This document shows positions 12,401 through 27,400 of a stretch of DNA of 64,000 bases, one piece after another. Made by a program: the position numbers and the translations under genes. The stretch covers positions 12,803,782 through 12,867,781 of the forward strand of contig CM041545.1 in NCBI GenBank assembly GCA_023238725.1. Reading direction: 5' to 3'. The DNA is from Scortum barcoo (lineage: Eukaryota > Chordata > Actinopteri > Centrarchiformes > Terapontidae). Position 1 is the stretch's first letter, and each line of letters opens with the position of its first letter. The notes below the pieces were generated by a model. The model ran no database searches. It was not told where the DNA came from and saw only the letters and a list, made by a program, of their open reading frames with translations.

Positions 12401-15400
12401 GAGCTAATAAAAGGTGGATGTTAGACAATGACTCAGATGTGATTTGTCAAGTTTTTACTAAATGTGGACAAACATTTGCTAAAAAATGACAGAAAGGTTG
12501 AAGTGATAAACTTTGACACTTCAATTTCAAACATAACTTCCTCCATTTGCGGCCTCTAACCTGTTTCCAGGGGCTACCGCTGGCCACGTCTTTGTCCTCT
12601 TTGTTGCAAGCGTCTTGGTCTGATTTCTCTGGCCGTGACAGCTGGCTTTGCAGCTCGTTATTTAAAGTCTGCAGTCTGCTCACACAATCCTGCAGCTCCA
12701 GCACCTGAGGTCAAGATGGACTCATATTTATCCATTTGCATGATTGTTGTACCAACTAATTTAAGTCTAGTGAGTCAGTACTTTTTCCAAAACATTATTT
12801 AGCTTGAAAAGGAACTCACCTTCTGCCTGAGCTCCTGTGCAGAGAGTAGAGACAGACTGTCATCCTGGCCTTCTCCAACACAGATACTCATGTAGGAAGT
12901 CTGATCTCCAATGAAACTCAAAGTGTCAGCTGAAAAACATGTGACAAAAATGTGACAAAACTACTCCCATCAACCAGAACTCAGTAAAAAGGCATCAAGT
13001 GTTATTTTACTACTCTTACCACTGTCGGTGGCTCCACCAACCCCCCCACCACGGTTTTGTATGGCTCCCAAGCGAGCCTGCAGAGAGGCATTCCAGCGTT
13101 GTGCATCTTCAAGTTGATGTCTCATGCTCTCCAGTTCTTTGGGATCAATCAGGTCCATACCTAAACAAACACAGAGGGTTACACACAGCAGTGTATCTGT
13201 TGTGACAAGAAAGTTAATCCCTGAACAGGTCAGTATTCTACTGTGAGAATGTTTTTAACTTAACATTGATTTACAAGTTGTGTCAATAAAAGGCTTTGTG
13301 GGAATTTATATGTACCAGTTGGTTAAGACATTATAAAAACACTGGTGTCATGTATGCACAGAACTGTCAAAAGGTAGAGATTTCATATAGAATGGCATGC
13401 AATGCTGCAGGAAGACCTCATTTACATTTGAAATTCATAGTTTATGGTATGTATGTGTAAAATGTATCTTTTGACAATGCAAAGAGTGACTGAATTTAAA
13501 GCAAATTCAAACAAAAAGAAAACAAAGTTAAAAATGGGTACAAATACAAAAAAAGCACAATTCTACTGTATATCTATGTCTTATAAATGTTTTTCAATAA
13601 TAAATTTAATGCTGGTTCAAGACATATCAAATACAAAGAACCAGGTAAGCTGGTGGTGGAACTCTACAAAAAGCTGCAGTATTTAGAGAGACGTTTAGGA
13701 TTTGCAGCCACATAAATATACACATTTAAATATATGTGGAGCTATATGATACATGGAACATGCACATACTGTAAGTACTGTATATTATAATGATTATTTA
13801 ATGAAAACAAGAACAAGGAATTTTAATCAGTGGTTATTATATACTACAGCTACATCTATCTGGGATTCAGCGTGAATGTAAGCCACAGGCCTGTTAGTTA
13901 CAGCTGACCTATTTATACACCTAGCTCTCTTTAGTTAGGGGCCAGGTAATGAGCATGCCATTGACATGCACACGCATGCATGTGAACAGACACTCAAGCA
14001 ATTTGGCTTAGACGACTACCTGGGAATGCAGTGACACTTTTAATAAGTTTAAAGGCTGCACCCTGATGTCACACGACATCTAAGGCACTAACTGTGCTAC
14101 ATTACACTGTTATCTAAATTATCTAATGACATCACAGAATCAATCTTCATATTATTTTTATTAGGATCTATTCCAGAGTAGTTACTCTACACCAGAATAC
14201 TCAATAGCATCGATTCTACAATATATATATCTTTTTTAAATATGTTATATAATAACATGCTTGTGCAATGAAATATAATGACAGATGGTTGGATGGGTTG
14301 GATTAATAACCAGAGGGGTGTTAGAGAAGTGATGCAATCAGCAAACAAAATGTTTTAATGGAAAAGTCAAAACAAGCAGACAGCATGTTAAAAGTGAGAG
14401 ACAAACACCTGCCAACAGCAGCCTTTATTCACTTTTTTTTTTTTTAAAGGACAGACAGTGCGGATAAGAGTGAGGCCAATACATTTAAGTGACAGAGACA
14501 AAACATGACGATGAGGAGGTGATGATGTAAAGAACAATGAACATAAAGTACACACAGATGAGGAGTGGAAGGACCAGGTGTGCATGCTGAACAAAGTGAC
14601 AGATGAAGAGGACATGTGAGATGTGAGCTTGTCAGCAGAATATATCACTGGAGTAAACAAAGAAGACAAAGAAGACAGATGTGTTTTTGTATGTGTGTGT
14701 TTCCCAAGGTGCTATGGATATATTCATCTCCATGGTCTATATTTCATGAACTGCACTAACAGTTTTAGTGATTAAACATCCTTTTCTTTTGTACTATCAC
14801 GTTTTTTTTTCTCATTCAGCTCTCATCATTAACCACCCAGTGTGTTTGCACTGCACCTTCTCTGAGTTTGGCTCTGTGTAGCTCTCTCTCCAAGTCGTCC
14901 CTTAGCTCCTCGTTAGTTTTGATGCTCTCCTCTAGCTTTTGCCTGAGGAGCTGCACTGCTGTCAGCTCCAGCTGCAGAGCGTGGAGACGCTGGGCACTGC
15001 AAAACACACAACCATAGACACAAAGTAAGATTTATCCATCATTAAGTAAACACATTCAAAGTGTTCTTTGTTCTTTCTATGTTACAGTGGCTATTAGCTC
15101 TACCTGTCCTGCTCCTTTACAGTCCTGACCAGGCTGGAGTAGAGCTGTTGTTCGGCTCTCAAGGCTTTGTTCAAAGCATCATGCTCCTGTTGGAAGGCTA
15201 TAAGGCTGGGCAAAGCCTTAAGGGAGACAGAAAATTAAATGGCAGCAGTCTTAATGTCAAAGCAGTAAGAGTAAAATACGTTCTTTTCAGGTTTCATTCA
15301 GGAGAAAAGTTGGTAAAGTTTACTTCTTGCTGACTGTCTCCGCCAATCATGGTTCTCTCTCTCTGAGGGAGCCCGGGCAGTGATCTCTCCACGCCAGTGC

Positions 15401-18400
15401 AAATGACCTGATCCTGGGTATGATCAGCCTGACTGTCCCCTCTCTGACTAAAGCGCTGGTGGAGAACCTGCACAGACACACAAAAAACATGAGACTTAAG
15501 ACTGCTGGAGAAGAGGCCACTGACTTCAAATGCACTCAGAATAAAAGCTCCTTATCCAAAGCTGCTGTGTATTTCATTGAGTGTGAATGGGGGAATCCTT
15601 ACATTGATAATTTCATCCTTGGTCTTCAGAGTGGCAGTCAGGGACTCAATATTAGCACTCTGGGCTTCATTGCGACCCTCTAGCTCAGAGAGCAATGACT
15701 GTAGCTCTGCCAAAGAAATCTGGATATCCAGAAAATAAAGTAAGTCATCACACAAAGAGTCCTGATTATGGATGAAGTAAAATACTAATAACCAACAGAC
15801 CTTCAGTTCATTCTCCCTCTTAAGTGCTTTGTTCAGTGCCTCAGTTTTCTGTGCCAGTTCCTTCTTCAGCAGGACAACTGTCTTCTTTGAGAGAGGAATG
15901 TTCTCCACAATATCCTCGCTGTTCCTCCTGGACAGCTCAGCTTAAGTGCAGACAAAACAGAAGAAAATGTAGGACCGATATGTGCTCAAACCTATAAATA
16001 TCCAGTGAGAGAGTTTAAAAACATCTGAAGGCCTCACCTTCCCTCTCATCCAACTTCTCCTGCATGATCTGGATAGTTTGTCTGAGCTCCAAGACATGAT
16101 CTGGCTCTTCCTTCTGTCTCATCTCTGCCAGAAACTGGTCCCTCTCCTGACCACGCTGCAGAAGCTTCTGAAAAGTGACACAGATAACAATACGGATTTC
16201 TGTATCAAATAGATCACCAAGTCATGTGAAGTCAGAATGGAGGAGAGGAGTTACTCTCCTTGGGAGTTTTGATTTACTCCCCTTGTTAGGCTTCTAAGCA
16301 GATTTCACAGCTGAGTGACTGTGTTGTATCCCAGGGGAACTTACATTGATGAGGCTCTCTTTTTCAGCAAGCAGGGCTCTGAGCTGTGCTGTCTCTAAAT
16401 TACCCTCCTGGGCTGATGTGGAGCTTTGCTTCTCAGCAGCGGCAAGTTGCTGCTGCCTATCAGACAGCTGCCGCCTCAGTTCCTGAATCTCTTGAGTACG
16501 CTCAGACAACATGCGGTTGTAGTGCTCTGCAGACTCCTGGGGAGATGAAACAACGGATGAAAATAATGAGTTTTAGTCATGTTTTCCCACATTCTGTACA
16601 TCTGTTCATGTAAATACCATGTACAGTGTGTGATATGTAAATTCATTTTTTTAAACCCTCTAAACCCTGCATACATACTGCAATTCATGTTTTGAAAAAT
16701 GTTTTATACATATGTCCATAATGAATTCATTTGTTTATTTGCATGTCACTTCACCACTGTTGTTATGCATTTTGTTATATTGTGTCACTATTTTCTCTCA
16801 TTTTTCCTGAAACCACTGAAAATGTCTTCAATTAAATCTTGACCTTGAGCAGCTGGTCTTTGCTCTTGATTGTAGCCAACAGTCCTTCCACCGCACTCTC
16901 ATTGTCAGCAACCAGCCTTTCCCTGGCCTTCACAGCCTCAGCCAACATCGCCTCTGTCACCTTTAACCTCTGGCCCATCTGTTCAGCAAGGTCACGTGAA
17001 TGAGTCTGCGACTGGCTCAACATTGACTCAGCCATTTCCTACAAACATGAATGACAGAGTTAGAAAAATAAAAAACTAACTGAAAAACATCTATGGGTCA
17101 AGTCTTTGTATAAGAAATCTTGGTTCAGAATAAAGAAAAAACACAATGAACATGTCCGAAAATACAGCGTGAGCAGGAGAGTAAATTTGATTTTTCAACT
17201 AACATCCATATCCTTTGTCTTGCCCTCCAGGGAGAGCTGTAGCTGGCTGATTATGGCGTCCTTTTCCCTCAGTGATCTGTTCAAGTTATCTTCTACATCT
17301 TGCTTAGCTCTCTGCAGGTTCTTAAGAGTGTTTGCAAGATGCTGCAGCTCCACATCCTTCTCCTTGATGAGACTGTCAAAACTCTGAAAGGAGAGGAATG
17401 AGCAGACAGATGCACCGGATTGAAGTCCAACCTCTCAAAAACCATTTAATCTCTGACTACTCGATTATTATCATTACCATTACTTTCAAACCAAATATGG
17501 TCATGGCAGCTTACATTGATAGTTTCCTCGTTGTGAGAGAGCAAATTGTTGAGCCTATCCAGGTCTCTTTCCTTCTCCCTTAGAGACAGCTGTAGCTGGT
17601 GTATCTCATTATCTTTCTCTTCAATAGCAGCAAACTTCTCATCCAGCGCTTGCTGTGAGAGAGCAAACAGAAGAGTGTCAGAATCAAATTATAGCCACTA
17701 CGGTGATAAGATTAAAAGAAAAGAAGGAATGCATACCTCCAAAGCCTTCTCCTTTTCTTTCAGCCTTTGCCGCAGCTTGGAAAGCACATTATCGTTTCCT
17801 CCCGGGCTTTTGCTTTGCTCAAAGTCTCTGACCATGTTTATGTACTCCTGAAGAACAGAGAAAAATAAAGTTAACTATCTGAACACTAGAGTGGCAGATT
17901 TTCCATTGAAAAAAACAAAACAAAACAGATACACACTAAAATAATTTTGTTTTGATCTAGAATTTCTTGTGTCACCTGTAGCTGCTGCTCTTTGTCAGCT
18001 AGAGTGGATGTGAGCCGCTGGATGGTAACCTCGTGAGCCTTCAGTTTTCTTTTTGTTTGATCCAGCAGCTCCTGGTACTGCTGCTCCAGAGCACTCTCCC
18101 TGTCCCCGATCTCACCACTCAGCTTTTTGAGCTGATTGTTCAGATCCTGGAGTGGGAAATTGTAATACAGTCACACAAAAGCTGTGGTGCTAGATAAATC
18201 AAAGAGCATTTAAAATGTCTGATGGCTTTGTTCTGAAGACAATAAAAAATACACTGTCCTCTAGCACTCTTACATTCAGGGCCTTGTCTCCTTTCTTCTT
18301 CTGCTGCTGCAGGTCCTCCAGTTCCACCTCTAGCTGGTCCTTTGCCTGCTGCATGTCAGCCAACTCCTGCTCCTTCCGGTCCAGGGAACGTTGTAGCTTC

Positions 18401-21400
18401 TGGGCTTCAAGCACCTTGGCATGGTGTTCCCCCTGGAGCTGGGCCAGCTCTGTTTGCTTTTCCATTAACAAATTTTGGTGCTCCTCTGCTCCCTGAGGAT
18501 ATATGCAAGAAATGTTTATCTTTACACAAGCAGCAATGTATAATTGTCAACAAAATGTGAATGTATAGATAAACACAAAATTCAAGCCATAAAGCGCGGC
18601 TCTTTGTACTTACCTGGTATTTCTGCAGTTGGGCTTTATGTGCTGCCTCTCTAGCCTTGGCCAAAGCATCATCCCTGTCCTCAATCTCATGACAGAGCTC
18701 AGCGATCTGTGCAATACAGAGAGAAAGACAGATTGGTGTTAGAGCGTTGCATAACAGAATAGTGAGAGCACAGACAGGTGAGGTCTTGTCACGGTTAATG
18801 ACAACTGTTAATTTGTGAATAACAATAAAAACCTCACCTCTTTCTCCTTTTCTCTCAGGACTTGAGAAAGCCCCTGGATTGTTTTGTCTCGCTTTAGAGC
18901 ATTTTTCTTCTCATTGTTGAATTCATTCTCCCTTTCCTCCAGTTTTACTAGCAGGGTCTATTTACACAAGAAAGCAATCTTACACATCTTTAATTCAAAT
19001 ATATTTAATTGAGCAAGACGTTATCTTATGTACCTTGTTTTGATTCTGGGTATCCTCCAGTGTTTTTGTCAGGTTCTCATTCGTGCTTTTTGCCTGGGTG
19101 AGCTTCTCAGTCAGCAGCTTATTGTGTGACTCCAATTGTCTAAGCTCATTCTGCTTCTAAGCAAATCCAAACAACAAACAAAAAAGGAAAGGTAAAAAAA
19201 TATTAATATCGGCAACATTAAGCAGCAAAACTTTTGTCTCTCACAGTTCATTACAACTACCTTCACTATAACAGGAGCGTATTCATCATCAAATTCCTCT
19301 GTAAGATCATGCAGAGACTTCCATTCTGTCTTTCTGTGCCTGCGTTTGGCTCGCAAGGTGTGAGGACCAGTATTTAACCTCTTCAGGACAGGGATGTGGC
19401 TCCCTGCAGGGGCAGAGACCTGCTGCTTGGAGATGCAGCGCAGGAGCTGGATCAGATCAGAGATCACAGAAGGCTGACTTGGGGAACTACGAAGTAAGGC
19501 TCTGGCCTGAACCTTTCCTCCTGCGTCATCAGTGGAACCATATCTTGCAACAAACACCTTGGGCTCTCTGAGCTTGAGTTTGGGTGGAGGATCTGGTGGG
19601 GTGTCTGAGGAAAAGTCTCTATTGAGGGACTGCAGAGATGTGGAGCGGCCTTTGAATCCAAGTCTAGACAGGGTGCCCTTACGGTGGACGAGATCAAGGT
19701 ACATGCTCTGCGAACGGTGACGTGTGCCTTTGAGACCCAAGCTCCTCATCGAGCCATCGAGCCACACTGCTGATCCCAGCCTGCTGCTCCTGAGGCCCGA
19801 GCGCCCTGGGAATGCCGTTTTACTAGCTATCTGATCCAGACTCACACACCTTTTCATGCGATTCTCCACGTGATCACTTCCACTCTCTGTGAACTGCTGT
19901 CCGTCAGAGGCCAGCTGACACAAAGCCTTATCATCAGGACTGTCCACCCCAGAAGACCTGAGCTTAGTCTTGCAGGTGTTGCTCTCCCAGTCACTCTTGT
20001 CCAGGTCTGGGTTGTTTTTTTTATAGATGTGGAGGATGCACTGGATCAGGTGGTCTTTCTCCGCCTGCAGCTTCTGGATCTGACTGTTGTGTTCATCCTG
20101 TATTTGGCTGATTTCGACATCACACTGTACCACCCTCTCCAACTGGAACACACATTTCCCGCAGAGGAACTCTCCACGACCGTCACGGGTCACCTCATAA
20201 CCCAGCACGTGGGACAAGATGACTTGTAGCTTCCTGTTTGCTGATGAGCTGAAGATCCAGCGACACTGGCTTCCCACCACACGAACACCACATATACGAC
20301 ACGGGTCCTTCATGGCACCTTAGATCTTTAGATTCCACAGTCACCCACTTAAAACGAGTCAAAAAAGCCTCTCACTGACACGCAAACTGTCCAGTGGCCT
20401 AATGGTCATCAGCCTGCCAACCACGAAATAGTCATCTATCATTTACTCTCAGTACATCAGCAAGAGAAGCACAGAGGAGAATGACTGAGTGCAGAGCACT
20501 ATAAGCCCTAAGCCTTTGATAATCCCTGCTCCCGCCTCTATTCCACTCTCCCCCACGCATTCAATCATATCAAATCCTTTAGGACTGCTGCAGTGATCTG
20601 TGTCATGGCCAATGCCAGACCATCTCGAGAAAACCTGCTCCCAGATGCACCGACGAAAACTTCATGTTCAAAAAGGTCAGCCCCACACAGGTATTTCTCA
20701 ATGGGACCGCTGGGGATGGAAGCAGCCAATCACTCCTGTGATGTTTATCCTGTCTGGCAGTACATCGAAAAATCTGCTTTAAGATTAGAGGAAGTGTTTT
20801 CTGGCAATTGTTTTCCATTACACCTCTATCCAGGAGACGCCATTTGAAGTCCTGCCTTTTCTGGTAGACACACTGTCCTCAATCATTCGGAACCTTTACA
20901 AAATCTGCAGCACATTCATTTGTTTACCCAGATCCAACAAAAGCAGACAGGTTACATGTTTTTTTCCCCTTTAATAAGGATGGACATAAATACCTCTCAG
21001 AGGAGAGGAGCTATCTCCAGACAGCACTGTAATCCAGTCTTAACACTATGACCTGAGCCCAGACGCCAAGGCCACTGCCTGGACACTGCCCAACTAATGG
21101 CTTTTTACTCTTAAGGTCAAAAACACAGCACTTTCACCAATAGGCTTTGTAATGTTTTGATGACCACTTTCAAACTGCACTGAGCAGTCTCTATATGGTC
21201 ATTTCTAAAGATTTTTATAGAGACAAATTAAATTTATAAACCATCTTAGATATTTAACTAATATCCAGTAAGCATTAAAATACTTCATAAACCCAATCAA
21301 CTGGGTTCACATAGAGGGTTAGGAAGATATGTCATAATATTTAGCTTCCAAACCCAGAGAATGTAAAACCATATAGCTAGTATAGAGACTATAGATAAGA

Positions 21401-24400
21401 GAATAATCCTCCAGTACAGGTTTACTTTCATGTAAAGCATGGGAATGTGAGAGAATCCTTCAGATGTTACAAACATCAATCTAATGTCAGGCAAAACAAG
21501 TGATGATAAAGAAGCACCAGTAGTGACTTCTCCAAACTTCTTCCTTGACCAAGTCATAGTAATGCTGTAAACTTCCTACTGAGAAACCAGCACTAGAGAA
21601 TCCATTAAAACACCAAGATTACCACAACAAACAAGAGTGTGTAGCCTTTGTACTAAAGCAGGGAACAAAAATAAAATTGCACCAGGAGGCACACAGAAGC
21701 AAGTCATAAAACATGCCAAAGTACATTTCCTGTGGTTCAACAGAACAAAACCGACAATTCTCTGAGGTCAATAGTGCCTGCTTTGTGTGCACAAAAAAAT
21801 AGCCTGTGTGCATGTGTTGGTCTTTGAGTGTTTTTGTTTGAATGACTCAACTGATTAATGAGTTAGCTTTTGGTTCAAGGCAAGGCAATTGTTGGGGTAT
21901 GAAAAAAATGGCATTACTGTGATCGACACAAAAATACAACAACAAAAGACAAAAAATAACAACAAAAAAGATCATAAACATAAAAAAAGCTAAGACTAAG
22001 CGAACAGATAAATGTCAGTGCTATTGTAAAGTAGTAATTTTAAGGCAAAAAGACATATTTAACAGAAATCAACACCAACCTGATGGTCCGGTGTTTTTTG
22101 GTCCTTCTCTCTATGTAGCTCGTCCCTCAGTGCCTGAGAAACAGACAGTCAAAGGTTACCCAAATGTCTTTTTTGCACTACTTGCAAAATGAAAGTTTTA
22201 TGTTATTAAGGGGCAGGCAGTAAGGTCAATAAGCATTATTTCTCTGCTTTCAAAACATGGCATCAAATGACTTAAAGAAATATATAATTCTGTTAAGTTA
22301 CAATCATCTGTGATGTTTTGGTTTCATTAGAGAGGGACAGCTCCTAAATTATATGACTTTAGCAACATATGAAAGTCATACCTCAAGCTCCTGGTCCTTC
22401 TTGGCAATGAGATCAGACAGCTGTTTAACACAGTCAGCTGATGGTGCATCTGTCTCTTTATCAGCAGTTTTCTTCTGATGGATCACAGCTTCCTGGTTCC
22501 TTAAAGTGATCCTGAGATGCTCGATGATACTGGTGCAAACAACCGCAAAAAAAAAATTAGAAACACTTTGAAAAAAGAAAAAATATCAACATGTCTGTGC
22601 TTATTTCTTGTATCCTTACTTGTCTTTCTCCTGCAGGGCCTGCTGCAGGTCTTGGACTGGGCTGGGGGCAGTGACAGGGGTGAAGGTGCTCGGTGGACCC
22701 AGGGCTTGAAGCTGCTTTTCCATATTAATATTCCTGAGCTTCTCCTGCTCAGCGATGGCTGCCATCTTCTCAACCTCTTCCTCTGCATTTCGCAGACACT
22801 GACATGGGGTGAAAAAAAACAAATGAGACAGCTAACAAAGCAATTAACATCAATGCTGATTATCATACCTGTCCAACGCTGTACTGCAAACTGGACTACT
22901 AGGTCTTAAATCAAAACAATATGGACAAATCTTTCCTCTGCAGAGTGTGTACACCAACAAAAAAAGGCTATCTTGAATCTTGAATCTTGAAAAGTGAATA
23001 CATGACTACGACCAGTGTTAATGCAACATAACGTAAATGGACATCAACACAACTTGGTTAATATGACTATTCAGATAATCTACACACACACATGCTTCGG
23101 TAATCATGATTTTTAAGAGCTGGAGAAAGCATTTTATTGGAGATAAAATTACTGCTCTCAGTAGGTCTGCTACAGCAATATATTACCCATGGCAAGTTTG
23201 AATATTTGGTCAGTAACTTTATAATAGACAGAATCTAGTGTTCAACATGTTCACCTGTTCTAGGTCAGCTATCCTCTTGCTAAATGCATCCCGAAGGGCA
23301 TCCATCTCTCTCTGAGCCTGCTCTCTCAAACGATGTGGTTCTCCTGATTCTCGACCAGCCAGACTCTCCAACGCTTTGCTGTGAAAACATTCACAAAACA
23401 TTTGCTGGTGTGCATTTTTTATGACTGGGCTTCCATGACATCTTTCTGCCAACTTCGATCTCGTTTTTGTCAGTACAGTAGGACTGCACAGGGAACGACA
23501 CTCACGATGCAGACACGAGCAGCTCCTGTTTCTCTGCCAGCTCTCTCTTCATAGACTCCAACTCCACCTTGAGCTCAATGTTCTATAAACAGACAACATT
23601 CAGCAAGTTATAGCACAACTTGCACATCTGGAATCATCACAGAAACACTGACACAAACAGTGAAAAAATATTAGACTGAAGATTAATAGGCTCATAGGGA
23701 TTATTCTCCCTGACAGCTGCATTGTAAATAAAACTTAAATAAATAAATCTCAAGGTTCATCTTGGAGTGTATACATAAAGATATTAAAGATGTCATTCTT
23801 ACATTACACTGCACTTCTCAAAATGGAAAAAATGAGAAGATAAGAAACACAAGCAGCCCTAAGGAGACCAGGAGATTCCAATGTGGTTACATCTCACTCA
23901 CAAAAAAGAACAATGAAAAGACGGCAAGACGGCTGTTCTAACATCATAATTTGAACAAATTCCAGCTGTTGTTGTGGCTGAAACTGTGATCTCAATCAGT
24001 CCTGGTAGGAAACACTGAGTCACCTGCAACATTAAGGCACTGAGAGGCCACATAAAAGCATGACCCAGACGTAGAGGCTAGAACACATATTTGCATATTA
24101 AAGCAGTTACACCACCGTTTTGAATATGTCCTCAGTGGAGTCGTCACATTTCTGCTGCATGCGCTCCTCCATGAAGTAAATGCGCAGCTTCAGGTTAAAG
24201 TTCTCTTTCTTCAGAGCTGTGATTTGCTGCAGATGATCGAGAAAAAACATTTTAATATACAGGAAAAGAATTCAAAGTTAGTAACATTTTTATAAAGTAT
24301 ATTAACATATCTTATCTTTCAATCTGTATAAAAATTAAATCTGTGCATTTAACTTTGCTTGAATGAATATTCTAAGAAAACAGGATTAGGACAAATAATT

Positions 24401-27400
24401 TGGTTCAAAGAAAATAGCAGTAAAGCACTGTATCTGTGGAGAAAAGCGGGCCAACATGTTTACATGGCAGACAAGAACCATGCGTATGGTTATTGTAAGA
24501 ATGAAGGGAGGCCTTCATGCTTGTATGTGTGTTTGAGTGCTAATGTGTGTGTGAAGTAGACTGTGCATCATTGTGCTGCGGGCTCAGAACAGCATACATC
24601 TGGTAATGGGGGTTGGGTTGACTGTCAAAAGGGAGGAGGTAGAAGTCTGGACCCCTCCGTAAACCTCTGATCAAGCAGCCAGCCGTGCGGGCCAAAATAA
24701 TCTGAGCATGCATTCCACTCAAATGCTGAAAGATAGGTTTCAGCCCACCTCAACCTTACTCCTACACACATACACACACTTCATTACTAAATCTCCATAA
24801 ATGGTCAATGTAGCTTGGTTTAAGCCAGACTGAGGGTAAGATTTAAAAACTCAAGGTTGACTACATAACCTAATCCATGTTATACAAAACCATTTTTTTT
24901 ATTTTTTCAAGACACACTGCATTTCAACAGCAATCAAAAAAGCATTTTACCACTTGATACAAACACTCACATTCTCATAGTCCTTCATGGTAAGAGCTTT
25001 GATTGGGGACATCTTGTCAGGAAAGGATGGAGCTGTAAAACATCATAGTGACACACTTTTACTCCTCTGAGTCACAACAGCACTGTGGTCTCTACAGCAC
25101 AGAGAATCTTCCCTGCTGACAAGTATTAGTTTATTTTAGAGAGATAAAGAGAAAGAGGAAGCAGAAATGTTTTTCACTGGGAGGCACCAGAGGTGTGACA
25201 GCTTCTGGGGATCTGCCAGGTTTAAACCAGTTGAAAGCAGCCCACAGCTGATCAAGTAACACAAGTCAACAGCACATTTCACAACACTGCCTCCTGATTC
25301 ACAGTTTTTTGGCCTGGCAGGAAGTCATCTCTCATGCTTGTATCAGTTGCTTGTTTATGTATATTTCATTCCAAAATCAGAGAGGTGTTGCTTTTGTTCT
25401 TGCTGCCTTCAGGGTATGCTAATGTTTTCTATGTATTGTATTTATTAATACCTTAAAAAAAATTACTGAGGTGAAACTAGGACCAAGCAAAGAGTCAGAG
25501 ACAGGTAGCGAGACAGCAGCTGGAGACAAAGGGATGCCAGTTGCCTTCATCAGTGGTTTTATTTGTGCACTTGTCAGTATTTGGCGGAAGAAACAGATGA
25601 ATGATTTTGGCTGAAATAAGTTACTTTTTTTTATCCCAACCTCAGAGCTGAGACAGTGTCAGTGTAGATGAATTAGCTATTGGAGTAAAACACAACACGT
25701 CCTGAACTCTTTATGGTACTATTAAAGCTGAGTATCATTCAATACTGGTTTCATTCGATTTATGCCAGAGTTTCGATATGGACACCAATGTAATACTACT
25801 GTCAATAAATTCGTTTATACATTTAAAGAAAGAAGCCAACACTCTCAAATGTTATATGTGTCAGTGTTTTTTGACATTTCATTAACTACAATAGTAACTA
25901 AGAAATGATCAGCAGATTCACTGATACTGGAAATAATCATGAGTTACTGTCCTAATTTACACAAAAGAATTTTTCTAAAACAGAATTGTCTAAAATTACT
26001 CAAATGAATGATAACAATTACGTAGGAATTATTTAAATCCAGCACAGAACATCCTCAGAAAAATGTCAATCAGACTCGAGGGATGCAATGTGCATAAAAT
26101 AAATATACATATATATGAGAAAGTTTTACATGGGTACATTTTCTCGAAACTCCAATGAGCAACTATAACTGTGTAAAGAGATGACTAATGATGATATTAT
26201 TTGCTATTTATCAAATTAACCTCCTGATAAATCAATCTACTTCATCACACTGAGAGAAAACTCTAATATTACCATAAAGCATCCCTGATGCGCAGTACTG
26301 CTCACAACAGACTAATACGCATAGATATTTAAGCAAGTACTATGATATCAACGAAACGGCAAAATGTCTTCTTATACACTGTCATATTGCCCAACCCTAA
26401 CAAGGAGGACAAGCTTTCATTTTGGTTCCTTTTTCTATAATACAGCTGTTGAAACATATGTAAAATATTAAAATACAAAGACTTGTAAATGACAATCATT
26501 TTACCTTTTGGTTGAACAGTACTGTCATAACGCTGCAACTGTCAGTGCATGGATGTCTCAGTGTATTTGTCCACTTGACAGAAAGCCACAGATGCTGACC
26601 TACATCTATACATCAGCTGTTTACCGTCTTGCATGTATTGTTCTAACACTGAGTATATTGTTGGCACACTACAAGAGCTCAGCGATAAATTAGAAACAGG
26701 ATTAGCTAATTAACACGACCCGGTTGATCCCTCATCGCAGCTTGGGAGTCACAACTGTGGGAGGTCACAGCAACAATTCAGCAGCCGTATTAATTAATAC
26801 TCAAGGGGGACAAAGCACAACCTGAGCGAGAAAAAAATAAAGGGAGAACTAAAAAAAAAGTCTTACTGTACCTGTCATGCTGTCTGTGGAATATTCTCCA
26901 GCGTCTATGGAGTCTGGCAGTCTGCAGCTGGGGACAGATTCATTTAGTTAGTGATGCAGCACTTGTCACTACGAATATATGGAAGTAGGATCATATTTTC
27001 AGCATATTCAACACTGACAAATTACATTTTTAATAACTACAGGAACCAAAGCAAATTCCCTATAACTCTCTCTCTCTCTCTCTCTGCTCCGTGTACACAC
27101 ACACACTGATCATTACGAACAACACTAACGCACCATGTTTATGTATTACTCACGCTGGCCAGTTCCTCTGAGCCTGAAGAACGCTCCATAAATAGCTTAA
27201 GAATTACTCTCCGCTTCATTTACATCCACTCTGGCAGAAACCCTTTCAGTGTGTGTGTGTTTGTGCATGCGCGCACGCACGTGAGACCATGTGCAAGTGG
27301 CAGCCTAGTTCTCATATTCAGACCAACAGACAGGAGGAGAGAAAAAAAGAAAAAAACAGAGGACCCAGTGGACGAAGAAGGCTTTTCTTTGGCAGACAAG

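Noticed and set aside
25720..26400. Possible dispersed repeat ending in ATTGCCCAACCCTAA
   Set aside because: Only the terminal phrase is familiar; no borders, second copy or target duplication could be found here, so it was not listed as a repeat.
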